NCBI RefSeq assembly: GCF_000421825.1
Contig: NZ_ATXT01000020.1
Span: 1 to 64,000 of the forward strand
Length of the DNA: 64,000 nt
Direction of reading: 5' to 3'
From: Humibacter albus DSM 18994
GTDB taxonomy: Bacteria > Actinomycetota > Actinomycetes > Actinomycetales > Microbacteriaceae
Made by a program: the position numbers and the translations under genes
Shown: positions 9,226 to 17,460 of the stretch, one piece after another
Layout of the letters: every line of letters starts with the position of its first letter
How positions within the stretch are numbered: the stretch's first letter is position 1
Notes under the pieces: model-generated
Databases searched by the model: none
What the model saw: the letters and a program-made list of their open reading frames with translations, nothing else
Told to the model about the DNA's origin: nothing

Positions 9226-10301
9226 CGGGCGACGACCTTCTCCGCTCGCGTTCCGACCGTCTCGTGATCGGGCCAGGGGCCGAGTTCGGTCGCGTGCGGG
9301 CGCCGGTCGTCCGGCACGTCGTTCAGACGCTCCTCGATCAGGTCGACGAGCCCGGCGACGAAAGCGGGATGCGTGCCCGGAGTCGGCACGCGCACAGCCC
9401 GCAGGCCGTTCTCGGCAGAGGTGGTGAGGGCTTCGTTGTCAAGATCCCAGACGACCTCCATGTGGTCGCTGACGAACCCGAGCGGCACGATGATTACGGC
9501 CTTGACCTCGCCGGCAGCGGCCAGGTCGGCGATGGCCTCGTTGATGTCGGGCTCGAGCCACGGCGTGCGCGGGTCGCCGGAGCGCGACTGGTAGACGAGC
9601 GACCACGGGATGCCCGCTGCCGCTGCCTCCGAGACCGCGTGCGCCACGACGCAGTGCTGCGCCACGTAGGCGCCGCCGGTTCCGAACTGCGGTCCGGAGG
9701 CCTCGGCCGCCGCCGCCGGAATGGAGTGCGTGACGAACAGCACGTGGATGTCGTCGCGCGTGACGGCATCCGCCGCCCCTGCGGACGAGTCCGAGGTGAG
9801 TTCGGCGACGGCCGCCTCGACGCCTTCGACGAGGGGCGTCACGAAGCCGGGGTGGTCGAAGTACTCGCGGATGCGGTCGATCGACATGACGTCGCTCAGG
9901 CTCGTGTCCGCGAGGGCCTTCTCGAAGTCCTCGCGGTACTGACCCACCCCGGAGTACGAGGTGTAGGCGCTGGTGACGAGCGCGAGCAGGCGGTCGTGAC
10001 CGTTCGCGTGTGCCGCACGCACGGCATCCGCGAAGTACGGGTGCCAGTTGCGGTTGCCCCAGTACACCGGGAGCCGGATGCCACGACGCGCGATCTCCGC
10101 TTCGAGCGCCGCCTTGAGAGCGCGGTTCTGCTCGTTGATCGGGCTCACGCCGCCGTGCACGCGATAGTGGTGGGCGACCTCTTCGAGCCGCTCATCCGGG
10201 ATGCCCCGTCCGCGCGTCACGTTGCGCAGGAACGGGATGACGTCGTCCTGACCTTCCGGGCCGCCGAAGCTGGAAAGCAGCACTGCGTCGTATGTCGTCA
10301 T
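9222..10301 (-). CDS. cpfC: coproporphyrin III ferrochelatase
   Basis: Inserts ferrous iron into coproporphyrin III in the actinobacterial coproporphyrin-dependent haem route (older name hemH). The N-terminus has LLSSFGGPEGQDDVIPFL, the metal-inserting histidine is His192 in LFVTHSIP, and VPLGFVSDHMEVVWDLD carries the conserved acidic residues. The C-terminal region contains no cysteine cluster, so unlike mycobacterial homologues this protein should lack a [2Fe-2S] centre. It is coupled to hemC and hemQ by ATGA overlaps, which fits the order of the last three pathway steps. Confidence 0.94.
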   Translation of the reverse strand: MTTYDAVLLSSFGGPEGQDDVIPFLRNVTRGRGIPDERLEEVAHHYRVHGGVSPINEQNRALKAALEAEIARRGIRLPVYWGNRNWHPYFADAVRAAHANGHDRLLALVTSAYTSYSGVGQYREDFEKALADTSLSDVMSIDRIREYFDHPGFVTPLVEGVEAAVAELTSDSSAGAADAVTRDDIHVLFVTHSIPAAAAEASGPQFGTGGAYVAQHCVVAHAVSEAAAAGIPWSLVYQSRSGDPRTPWLEPDINEAIADLAAAGEVKAVIIVPLGFVSDHMEVVWDLDNEALTTSAENGLRAVRVPTPGTHPAFVAGLVDLIEERLNDVPDDRRPHATELGPWPDHETVGTRAEKVVAR

Positions 10302-11065
10302 TGCAAGACCTCGGGGATGTCTGTCACGGGGATGCGTCGACCCGTGAAGAAGGGCACCTCCTCGCGCACGTGACGACGGGCGTCAGCGCTGCGGAGATGC
10401 CGCATCATGTCGACGAGATCGACGAGCTGATCTGACTCCATCGGCAGTAGCCACTCATAGTCGCCCAGCGCGAACGCGGAGACGGTGTTGGCCAGCACCG
10501 AACGGTATTCCGCACCCTTGCGCCCGTGCTCGGCGAGCATGCGGCTCCGCTCGGCGTCGGGGAGAAGATACCACTCGTAACTGCGCACGAACGGATAGAC
10601 GGTGAGCCACTGCTTCGCCTCGATCCCCTGCAGGAACGCGGGGACGTGCGCTCGGTTGAACTCTGCGGCGCGGTGCACCCCCATGGCGTTCCAGGTGGGA
10701 AGCAGATCACGCAGCAGGGTCGTGCGGCGCAGGGCGCGCAATGCGCGCTGCAGGTGCTCGGCCACCGGGCCGTGCAGCCAGAACATCAGATCGGCGTTCG
10801 CCTTGAGGCCTGAGGTGTCGTAGATGCCCCGGATCGTCACGTCGCTCGACTCGATCTCGGCGACCGTCTGCTCGAGCTCGGCGACGGCCTGGCCGAGGCC
10901 GGACTCCGCGAGATCGAGCGGTCGCTGCGGGTCGCGGCGCAGCACCGCCCAGAGCGTGAAGCCTTCGGGCTGGTCGCCGGCCGAGCCCTCGTGAGCGGCT
11001 GTCTCGGGTGAAGCGGAGTGGGTGGGGGAAACGGATGCCGTGTCGGCGGCCGCCGGGTGAGTCAT
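10298..11065 (-). CDS. hemQ: coproheme decarboxylase (HemQ/ChdC)
   Basis: HemQ (ChdC) of the chlorite-dismutase structural family decarboxylates two propionates of coproheme to give haem b, using peroxide. The start is the ATG at 11063-11065 (MTHPAAADTASV); the open frame extends upstream but is unlike the family. After a low-complexity N-terminus of about 30 residues come FTLWAVLRRDP, the radical-tyrosine motif YPFVRSYEWYLLP (157-169) and a conserved histidine at His180 in AEHGRKGAEYR. It heads the hemQ-cpfC-hemC-hemD operon and is divergent from the small gene at 11226. Confidence 0.94.
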   Translation of the reverse strand: MTHPAAADTASVSPTHSASPETAAHEGSAGDQPEGFTLWAVLRRDPQRPLDLAESGLGQAVAELEQTVAEIESSDVTIRGIYDTSGLKANADLMFWLHGPVAEHLQRALRALRRTTLLRDLLPTWNAMGVHRAAEFNRAHVPAFLQGIEAKQWLTVYPFVRSYEWYLLPDAERSRMLAEHGRKGAEYRSVLANTVSAFALGDYEWLLPMESDQLVDLVDMMRHLRSADARRHVREEVPFFTGRRIPVTDIPEVLQ

Positions 11066-11225
11066 GGCATCCAGTCTCCCCCGTGTGGCGCATTCGGGCA
11101 AAAGCGAGGGCTCCGGCGGGGTCAACCCCTGTGATTCGGGTTCGTTTCGACGCATTCTGAACAAATACGAAGGAACGGGCGGGATGCGCGAATAAATCGG
11201 GGAGCATCGGTGTTGGTATATGCAA

Positions 11226-11498
11226 ATGTCTGAATCGTTGAAGAACTCCAGCCGTGTCGCGGAGCAGTCCTCTGCGACAACGACGCCTCGCCGCAAGCGT
11301 CCGAGCCGTGCGAAGGCGCGACCGATTCTCGATGCCCGCGCGAAGATGCTCTCCGCATTCCCGTGGGCGGAGAACCTGCCCTATGACGACCAGCAGCGCT
11401 TCGCCGACGAACTGGCCCACCACCCGCGCGACCTGCCGAACGGGCAGCTCGAGGCCCTGATCCTCGCCTGGAAGCAGCGCGCCCGCCGAGCGGCGTAG
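11226..11498 (+). CDS. conserved small protein of unknown function
   Basis: A 90-residue basic protein that I do not recognise. The N-terminal third is serine/threonine/arginine-rich (PRRKRPSRAKARP) and probably disordered; the C-terminal part has ARAKMLSAFPWAENLPYDDQQRF and LPNGQLEALILAWKQRAR, which looks like a small helical domain. Start at 11226 (MSESLKNS) is favoured because a -10-like TGGTAT lies 6 nt upstream, as in other leaderless genes here; an ATG at 11220 is the alternative. It is divergent from hemQ across about 160 bp. Confidence 0.65.
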   Translation: MSESLKNSSRVAEQSSATTTPRRKRPSRAKARPILDARAKMLSAFPWAENLPYDDQQRFADELAHHPRDLPNGQLEALILAWKQRARRAA

Positions 11499-11533
11499 AC
11501 CCGGATTCGTCTCAGCGGCTCGCAGGCGCCCCC

Positions 11534-11622
11534 GATGCCAGCCACCCCTTAGTTGTCGGGCCACCCCTCAATTCACGTGATTGCGAGGGTGGCCCGACGG
11601 CATCCGGGTGGCCCGACGACAT
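11534..11622. repeat. palindromic extragenic element, family I copy B
   Basis: Two inverted half-sites (GCCACCCCTT near 11541 and TTGTCGGGCCACCCC near 11553-11567) face two direct ones, GGGTGGCCCGACGGCAT and GGGTGGCCCGACGACAT, near 11587-11622, around a short ATTCACGTGATT centre. The halves pair as GTCGGGCCACCC with GGGTGGCCCGAC. It lies between two convergent genes, where a bidirectional terminator would be useful, but no T-run is attached. Confidence 0.85.
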
Positions 11623-11718
11623 CTGAAGGGTTCGACGGCGCCCGGAGGCTCAACGCATCTGGGTCGCTCCATGAACGGCGGCCCCATGCCTGCTTCGCGA
11701 CTCCGGGCGCTCGGCCTG

Positions 11719-12009
11719 CTACTTGCCGCGCAGCATCCGCACCGTGAGCCAGACCGCTCCCGCCAGCGCCGCCGCGACGCCCGAACCCACCGCGGCCAGT
11801 CCGCCAGGGTTCTCGTGCGCCGCGGTGCGGATGCGCCGGGGGATGTTCAGCTTGTCTTGGAGGGCATCCAGCGTGGCGGCGAGTTCCGCGCGCGCCGCCA
11901 CCACGTCCGCGATGGGGTCACCTGTCGGCTTCTGTGCGGCGGCCTTCTCGGCGTCCTGACGCACCCCGCGCGATTCGTTCGACGGGATGCCGCTTTGCTC
12001 AGCGGTCAT
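11719..12009 (-). CDS. DUF3618-family membrane-associated protein
   Basis: A 96-residue protein with the DUF3618 pattern: DVVAARAELAATLDALQDKL (about 35-54) followed by a helix and one membrane segment near residues 72-90 ending in a basic tail (RMLRGK). DUF3618 proteins occur in actinobacteria beside YtxH-like and holin-like proteins; their role is not known. Its start lies 11 nt inside the end of the holin-like gene, so the two are translationally coupled. Confidence 0.85.
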   Translation of the reverse strand: MTAEQSGIPSNESRGVRQDAEKAAAQKPTGDPIADVVAARAELAATLDALQDKLNIPRRIRTAAHENPGGLAAVGSGVAAALAGAVWLTVRMLRGK

Positions 12010-12466
12010 AGTCGCCCATCCCCTTCACCGCGTTCACGTCCTGCTTCACACTCTCGATGGTCTCTGTCGGCGCCGGCGGCATGCCCTTCTTGAGCACGCG
12101 AACGCCGACGAGCGCGAAGAGGAGCGCCAGCACGAGCAGGCCGCCCGCGACGATGAGCGCGGCCAACCAGCCCGGCAGCGCGACGGCGATGCCGAGCACC
12201 GCGGCCGCGACCAGCACCCCGAGCATGAAGAACAGCAGTGCTGCGGCGACCACGAAAAGGCCGATGCCGATTCCGGCATTGATCGCCTTGCGGATCAGCT
12301 CCGCTTTCAGCTGTGCGAGCTCTGCCTTGAGCAGCGTCACCACGAGACCCGGAAGGTCGCGCAGCAGCTGGATCAGCGAGCGCTTGTCGCGCTCGGCGCG
12401 ACCACGCGACTCGGACGACGCGGCGCCGCGGCCCGCGCCCGATGTGGAACGCGTTCCGTCAGACAT
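11999..12466 (-). CDS. holin-like (Phage_holin_3_6 / Actinobacteria holin superfamily) membrane protein
   Basis: A 155-residue protein with a charged N-terminus, an amphipathic segment LIQLLRDLPGLVVTLLKAELAQLKAEL (split here by function, about 31-57) and two strong membrane helices (about 65-90 and 97-122). This is the pattern of PF07332 proteins. Despite the family name nothing phage-like is nearby, so it is better seen as a cellular envelope protein. It overlaps the YtxH-like stop by one base (TGATG) and the DUF3618 gene by 11 nt. Confidence 0.82.
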   Translation of the reverse strand: MSDGTRSTSGAGRGAASSESRGRAERDKRSLIQLLRDLPGLVVTLLKAELAQLKAELIRKAINAGIGIGLFVVAAALLFFMLGVLVAAAVLGIAVALPGWLAALIVAGGLLVLALLFALVGVRVLKKGMPPAPTETIESVKQDVNAVKGMGDYDR

Positions 12467-12951
12467 CAGGATGCCTGCCCGCCCGTTCCGGAACCGCCGG
12501 ACGTCGAGCGGGACCGGCCCGACTTCGGCCGTGAGGTGCTCGAGCTCTGGGAGCCGGATCCGGAACCGTTCGATTTCGCCCCGGAGGATTCGGCGGTCGA
12601 CGACTTCGACGCGGCGGCGGCCGAACCCGATCCCTTGACCGCCTTCGCGAATCCCCTGCCCGTCGATCCCGTGACCGATGACGACTCATCCGACCGATCT
12701 GCGTCGTTCGCGCGCGACGATCGGCCGTTGCCGGTGACCGCGCGTTTCACGCCGTCGGTGACCAGCGTTCCGAGGTCGCCGATGCGGTCCGCCGCGTAGT
12801 CCTGCACGGTGTGCACCTGTCTCTGCACCATGGGCGAGTCCCACACTCGTGACGCCGCGGCCTTGATCTGCTCGTATCGCTTGCGTCCAGCCCGAGTGCC
12901 GAGCACATACCCGACGCCCAGTCCGACCACGAAGAGAACTTTGCCTTTCAT
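12466..12951 (-). CDS. YtxH-like membrane-anchored protein
   Basis: The 161-residue protein begins with a glycine-rich membrane helix (VLFVVGLGVGYVLGTRAGRK, 5-24), the YtxH signature, then a helical stretch with RVWDSPMVQRQV. The last about 80 residues are low complexity, rich in serine, glycine and lysine. YtxH-like proteins are linked with envelope stress but the function is unproved. It starts 22 bp after the hemY stop, so it is probably co-transcribed with hemE-hemY, and it leads the YtxH/holin-like/DUF3618 trio. Confidence 0.8.
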   Translation of the reverse strand: MKGKVLFVVGLGVGYVLGTRAGRKRYEQIKAAASRVWDSPMVQRQVHTVQDYAADRIGDLGTLVTDGVKRAVTGNGRSSRANDADRSDESSSVTGSTGRGFAKAVKGSGSAAAASKSSTAESSGAKSNGSGSGSQSSSTSRPKSGRSRSTSGGSGTGGQAS

Positions 12952-12973
12952 GGTGCCCCCGCCCCTGCCGTGT

Positions 12974-14674
12974 TCAGTCTTTGTCGGTCAGCGTCTTCCA
13001 GCGTAGTGCGCGGATGCGCTCGGCTGCGCGGCGGGCATCCGGCACCACCGAAGCGAGTCCGGTTCCAGAGAGCCATGAGCCGGTCACCTCGAGTCCGTCC
13101 ACTTCGTCGATCGCGTCGCGTGCGGTCCGGATGCGCTCCCGCTCTCCCTCTGCGGCGATCGGAAGCGCGTTCGTGAAGCGCACCACGTCCGATGCGACGA
13201 CACTAGATTCCGCAATCGGAATACTCAAGAGGGTTGACGCGTCGGCGATGGCCTGCGAACGTATGCCGTCGGCATCCATTCCCTCGAGCGGGCTGGGCTT
13301 TCCGGCACGGCCGTACGACAGGCGGACGACGTGACGTCCGGGCGGCAGTTCCTCTTTCACCCAGGGCCACTTCGCGGTGACGTGGGTCATCGCCTTCGCT
13401 GCGACCGTGCTCTGCGGCACCGTCTCGGCCACGAGCATCCCGGTGCCGCGCGGTGCGGCATCGAGACGGGCGTCGTCGATCACGAGCGTGACGATCTGCA
13501 CAGTGGATGCCTGCGGCCACGCCAGGTGCTCCAGGTGCGCCAGCGACGTGGATGCCCGACCCAGCAACCGCAGAGCCGCCTGAGACGGTGTCGCCACGAG
13601 CACGGCGTCGGCGTCGAGCGTCTCGCCGCTCGACAGGCGCACGCGCCAGCGCGCCGGCCGTTCCGGCGCCGCGGGCGCACGCGTTTCGTCCACGCCCCGC
13701 GCAGACGCTCCGGCGAACGTGGCTCTTCCCGGCGCCGGGTCCCCGCCCGTCTCGGCGAACGCCTCGTCCACGGCCTCCGCGATCGCATCGGATTCCGGCG
13801 GAAAGTCGACGCCGCCCGCCGTCTCGGCGTCGAGAGAGAACTCCTCGTCCGGGTCCACCTCGCCCGGGTCCACTTCGCCCGGGGCCACCTCGTCGGCGGA
13901 CCGCAGGCCGACCACCTCGACGCCGGTGCGGAGCGTCGCGCCGCGAGCGACGGCATCTTTCGCCAGCGCATCGACGAGCCGCGCCATGCCCCCGACGATG
14001 CCTCCGACCGCGGAGCCCGCCTTCGCCGACTCGCGCAGTTCGGCGACGCCGCCGGAGAGCGAGCCCGTGCGCGTGAGCGCCGGGTTGAGGCCGGGGGCGG
14101 CCACGGCCACGTCGAGATCGTAGGGCGAAGCGGAGTAGACGCCGGTCGTCACGGGCGCCACCAGGTTGTCGAGCACCGCCTGGCCCATGCGACGGCGCAC
14201 GAGCCGGCCCAGGTTGCGTTCCTCGCCGATCTTGAGCACCGGCATGAGGCGGTCGCAGTAGGCGCGCAGGGCCCCGCGCCAGCCGATGGCCGCGATCACG
14301 TCCTTGGCCAACGGAACGCTCGGGATCCCCAGAATCCCCGCCTTCGGCGTCGGCACCGCGCGGTCCGGCAGCTGCAGCCAGGCGCCCGCGGCGAGCGGCG
14401 TGACCACATCGTCGGCCAGGCCGAGATCCTCGATCAGCGCGGCCACATGGCCGCCACGCGTGGCGAAGCTCTCGGCGCCGGCATCCAGCACGATGCCCGC
14501 CAGTTCGTGCCGTGCCACGCTGCCGCCGAGCTGCCGCCGTGCCTCGAGCACTGTCACCTCGAAACCGGGCCGGGCGATCTCGCGAGCCGCGACGAGTCCG
14601 GCGGCGCCGCCGCCGACCACGACGACGCGCGTCGGATCATCGGTGATGGCGCGTTCGAACGCCGACCCGCTCAC
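12974..14674 (-). CDS. hemY: coproporphyrinogen III oxidase (HemY/CgoX, protoporphyrinogen oxidase family)
   Basis: FAD-dependent oxidase that in actinobacteria converts coproporphyrinogen III to coproporphyrin III. The start is the GTG at 14672-14674, in a GTGA overlap with the hemE stop. The dinucleotide-binding motif VVVVGGGAAGLVAAREI is at 17-33, followed by VTVLEARRQLGGSV, VLDAGAESFATRGG near 62, and a C-terminal GSWLSGTGLASVVPDARRAAERI. The protein has 566 residues, about 80-100 more than usual, because an acidic, proline- and alanine-rich insert occupies about 260-340 and includes GEVDPGEVDPDEE. The insert is in frame and flanked by well-formed domain sequence. Confidence 0.93.
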   Translation of the reverse strand: MSGSAFERAITDDPTRVVVVGGGAAGLVAAREIARPGFEVTVLEARRQLGGSVARHELAGIVLDAGAESFATRGGHVAALIEDLGLADDVVTPLAAGAWLQLPDRAVPTPKAGILGIPSVPLAKDVIAAIGWRGALRAYCDRLMPVLKIGEERNLGRLVRRRMGQAVLDNLVAPVTTGVYSASPYDLDVAVAAPGLNPALTRTGSLSGGVAELRESAKAGSAVGGIVGGMARLVDALAKDAVARGATLRTGVEVVGLRSADEVAPGEVDPGEVDPDEEFSLDAETAGGVDFPPESDAIAEAVDEAFAETGGDPAPGRATFAGASARGVDETRAPAAPERPARWRVRLSSGETLDADAVLVATPSQAALRLLGRASTSLAHLEHLAWPQASTVQIVTLVIDDARLDAAPRGTGMLVAETVPQSTVAAKAMTHVTAKWPWVKEELPPGRHVVRLSYGRAGKPSPLEGMDADGIRSQAIADASTLLSIPIAESSVVASDVVRFTNALPIAAEGERERIRTARDAIDEVDGLEVTGSWLSGTGLASVVPDARRAAERIRALRWKTLTDKD

Positions 14675-15924
14675 GAGCCCAGCCCGTGCACGAGCTCCAC
14701 GATGCGGGTGAGCACGCTCGGATCGGTCTCGGGCGGAACACCGTGCCCGAGGTTGACCACGTGCGATGGGGCATTGCGTCCCCGCTCGACCACCTCGCGC
14801 ACGTGCGCCTCCACGATCGGCCACGGTGCTCCGAGGAACGCCGGATCGATGTTGCCCTGCAGCGGCACGATGTTGCCCAACCGGCGACTCGCCTCGTCAA
14901 GCGGAACGCGGTAGTCCACGCCGATCACGTCGGTGCCGATGTCGTGCATCGCGCGCAGCAGCTCACCGGTGCCCACCCCGAAGTGCACGATCGGGACGTT
15001 GCGCTGCACGGGCGTCGCCGACACGGGGTCCGCGGCGCGCTCCGGGTCCGGATAGGTGAGGTCGCGAACGTGCGAGAGCGCCCGAGCGGATGCCGGTGCC
15101 ACGTGACGCGTGTAATCGTCCAGCGAGAGCGCCCCTGCCCACGAGTCGAACAGCTGCGCCGCACTCGCGCCCGCGAGCACCTGCGCGCGCAGGAAGCTCC
15201 CCGTGATGTCGGCGGCCCAGGTCATCAGCGCGTGCCAGGCATCCGGGTCGGCGTGCATCAGCGTGCGCGCTCGGATGTGGTCCTTCGACGGCCCGCCCTC
15301 CACGAGGTACGCGGCGAGCGTGAACGGGGCTCCGGCGAATCCGATGAGGGGCACGTCGCCGACGGCGCTGTCCGCCGACGCGCTTTCCACGGGAGCAGCC
15401 GCCTGCGGCTCGAGCCCGGCCAGGCCCGCGATGGTCTGGCGCACACCCTCCGAGACGGGCGCGAGGGCATCCATGTCGAGCGTCGGCAGGGCGGCGACGT
15501 CGGCTGCCGTGCGCACGGGTGTGCCCAGCACCGGACCCTTGCCGGGCACGATGTCGATGTCGACGCCGGCGAGCTTGAGGGGCACGACGATGTCGCTGAA
15601 GAAGATCGCGGCATCCACGTGATGCCTCCGCACCGGTTGCAGCGTGATCTCGCTGGCGAGCGCGGGGTCGAGGCAGGCATCCAGCATGTTCGTGCCGACG
15701 CGCAGTTCGCGGTATTCGGGCAGCGATCGTCCCGCCTGCCGCATGAACCACACGGGAAGCACATCGGGCCGGCGCCCGGAGTAGGCCGTGATCAGGCGCG
15801 AGCGAGAGGTGCGACCGGCGACGAGCGGATGCTCCGGCGCCAGCCCCTGCGCAGCCTCACCTCGCTGGGACTCGGCGGCAGCGCGCGTCGACGGGGTGGT
15901 CACGGCCGGTTCGGGTGAGGTCAC
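14671..15924 (-). CDS. hemE: uroporphyrinogen decarboxylase
   Basis: HemE removes four carboxyl groups from uroporphyrinogen III to give coproporphyrinogen III, the branch point used by HemY. GTG at 15922-15924 (VTSPEPAVTTP) is chosen because AGAAT lies 7 nt upstream, the leaderless layout seen elsewhere here. Family blocks are PVWFMRQAGRSLPEYR (about 57-72), the active-site aspartate in IFFSDIVVPLK, GFAGAPFTLAAYLVEGG, and GNIDPAFLGAP near the end. About 40 N-terminal residues are variable. It is coupled to hemY. Confidence 0.95.
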   Translation of the reverse strand: MTSPEPAVTTPSTRAAAESQRGEAAQGLAPEHPLVAGRTSRSRLITAYSGRRPDVLPVWFMRQAGRSLPEYRELRVGTNMLDACLDPALASEITLQPVRRHHVDAAIFFSDIVVPLKLAGVDIDIVPGKGPVLGTPVRTAADVAALPTLDMDALAPVSEGVRQTIAGLAGLEPQAAAPVESASADSAVGDVPLIGFAGAPFTLAAYLVEGGPSKDHIRARTLMHADPDAWHALMTWAADITGSFLRAQVLAGASAAQLFDSWAGALSLDDYTRHVAPASARALSHVRDLTYPDPERAADPVSATPVQRNVPIVHFGVGTGELLRAMHDIGTDVIGVDYRVPLDEASRRLGNIVPLQGNIDPAFLGAPWPIVEAHVREVVERGRNAPSHVVNLGHGVPPETDPSVLTRIVELVHGLGS

Positions 15925-15931
15925 GCACTCG

Positions 15932-16033
15932 ATTCTCCCATCGCCGCCTGGATGCCCGCACCCGCGTTCGCCGGCCACCCAGCCCCTGCGGCCCCACGGC
16001 CCGGACGAACGCACAGTTTCGGCGGCGTACCAT
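15932..16033. promoter_or_regulatory. divergent hemE/hemA promoter region
   Basis: The 116 bp between hemE and hemA hold two -10-like hexamers pointing outwards: GAGAAT on the minus strand (15932-15937), 7 nt before the hemE GTG, and TACCAT on the plus strand (16028-16033), 7 nt before the hemA GTG. Both spacings imply leaderless transcripts. The -35 boxes are not convincing. Sharing one short region would let the first and later pathway steps be co-regulated. Confidence 0.5.
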
Positions 16034-16040
16034 CGAATGC

Positions 16041-17357
16041 GTGCTTCTCTGCTTCACCGCGAGCCATCGCACGGCCGATTTCGAACTCCTCGAGCGGCTC
16101 GAGCGGCGCGCGGGCGACGTGGACGCGGCACTGCGAGCGCGCACCGATGCCTTCGCGGGCGCCGTCGTCCTCGCCACCTGCAACCGCTTCGAGACCTACC
16201 TCGACGTGACGGATGCCGCAGCCTCCGATGCCGCTCCCCTCGCGCTGGCCACGCTCAGCGACGCCACGGGCGTCCCCACGGCGGAACTCGAGGCATCCAC
16301 CGCTGTGGTGCACGACCGCTTGGTCGCTGACCACCTCTTCTCCGTGGCGAGCGGTCTCGAATCGCTCGTCGTCGGCGAGGGCGAGATCGCCGGCCAGGTG
16401 CGCCGCTCGCTCGAGAAGGCACGCGAGCAGGGCAGCGTGACGCGCGAGCTCGAGCGCCTGTTCCAGACCGCGTCCCGCGTCTCGCGCGAGGTGAAGAACG
16501 GCACGAAGGTCGGCTCCGCCGGCCGCTCGATCGTGCGCCTCGCGCTGGAACTCGCCGACAGCCGCATCGCGGACTGGGCGAGCGCCCGCATCCTGCTCGT
16601 CGGCACGGGCAACTACGCCGCGGCGAGCCTCAAGGCGCTCCGCGACCGCGGCGCGCAGAACGTGCGCGTGTGGTCGCGCACCGGTCGGGCCGAGACCTTC
16701 GCCGTCAAGCACGACATCGAGGCGGTGGATCGCGACGGGCTCGTCGAGGCGGTCGCGACATCCGACCTGGTCGTCACCTGCAGTGTGGCGCCCACCGTGC
16801 TGCTGGACCGCACACTGGTCGAAGAGGCGAGCTCCCGTGCGGATGCCGTCGTGCACCGGCTCATCGTCGACCTCGGTCTGCCCCGCAACGTGGACCGCGA
16901 CGTCGCCTGGGTCAGCGGAACCGAGGTGCTCGATCTCGAGCTGATCAAGCTGCACGCTCCCCTCGAGGACTTCACCGCCACCGATCGTGCTCGCTCCATC
17001 GTCAGCGACGCCGCATCCGAGTTCGCCACGAAGGGCGACGAGATGGCGGCCGAGCCCGCGCTCGTCGCACTGCGCACCCACGTGTTCGGCCTGCTCGACG
17101 CCGAGATCGAGCGCGCGCGACGGCACGGCGACACCGACCGGCGCGCCGAGGCTGCGCTGCGTCACCTGGTCGGCGTGCTGCTGCACGGCCCATCGTCACG
17201 CGCCCGAGAGCTCGCCCGCGACGGCGATGCCGACACGTTCATCGCCGGCGTGAACGCCGTCTTCGGCCTCGAACTCCCGGATGTCGACCCCCACGGGCTC
17301 GATTCGGAAGCGCGGCTTTCTCTGCGTATCGTTGCAGACGAAGACAAGGCATCCTGA
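16041..17357 (+). CDS. hemA: glutamyl-tRNA reductase
   Basis: HemA reduces glutamyl-tRNA to glutamate-1-semialdehyde with NADPH, the committed step of tetrapyrrole synthesis. GTG at 16041 gives VLLCFTASHRTADFELLERL; the frame upstream overlaps hemE antisense and is rejected. The catalytic cysteine is Cys47 in VVLATCNRFETYLDV. ESLVVGEGEIAGQVRRSLEKA (near 110) is the substrate-binding signature, written here in part, and ILLVGTGNYAAASLKAL marks the NADPH domain. The 438-residue length is normal. It is the only haem gene on this strand. Confidence 0.95.
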   Translation: MLLCFTASHRTADFELLERLERRAGDVDAALRARTDAFAGAVVLATCNRFETYLDVTDAAASDAAPLALATLSDATGVPTAELEASTAVVHDRLVADHLFSVASGLESLVVGEGEIAGQVRRSLEKAREQGSVTRELERLFQTASRVSREVKNGTKVGSAGRSIVRLALELADSRIADWASARILLVGTGNYAAASLKALRDRGAQNVRVWSRTGRAETFAVKHDIEAVDRDGLVEAVATSDLVVTCSVAPTVLLDRTLVEEASSRADAVVHRLIVDLGLPRNVDRDVAWVSGTEVLDLELIKLHAPLEDFTATDRARSIVSDAASEFATKGDEMAAEPALVALRTHVFGLLDAEIERARRHGDTDRRAEAALRHLVGVLLHGPSSRARELARDGDADTFIAGVNAVFGLELPDVDPHGLDSEARLSLRIVADEDKAS

Positions 17358-17381
17358 TCGGATTTCTCCTGATGCCGAAGC

Positions 17382-17399
17382 CGGCAGCCCGCGCTGCCG
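17382..17399 (+). terminator. weak hairpin after hemA
   Basis: A perfect 7-bp stem, CGGCAGC with GCTGCCG around a CCGC loop, lies about 25 bp after the hemA stop and before the acetyltransferase gene. No T-run follows, so it may only attenuate or protect the transcript. Confidence 0.35.
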
Positions 17400-17460
17400 C
17401 GCGCACGACGTGGTGCACCCAGGCACCCGCCGTCGCAGGATGACGAAAAGGCGGAAGATC

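Noticed and set aside
11999-12466. Prophage, based on the holin-like protein
   Set aside because: No lysin, tail, capsid or integrase gene nearby; holin-like proteins of this family are common cellular proteins in actinobacteria.
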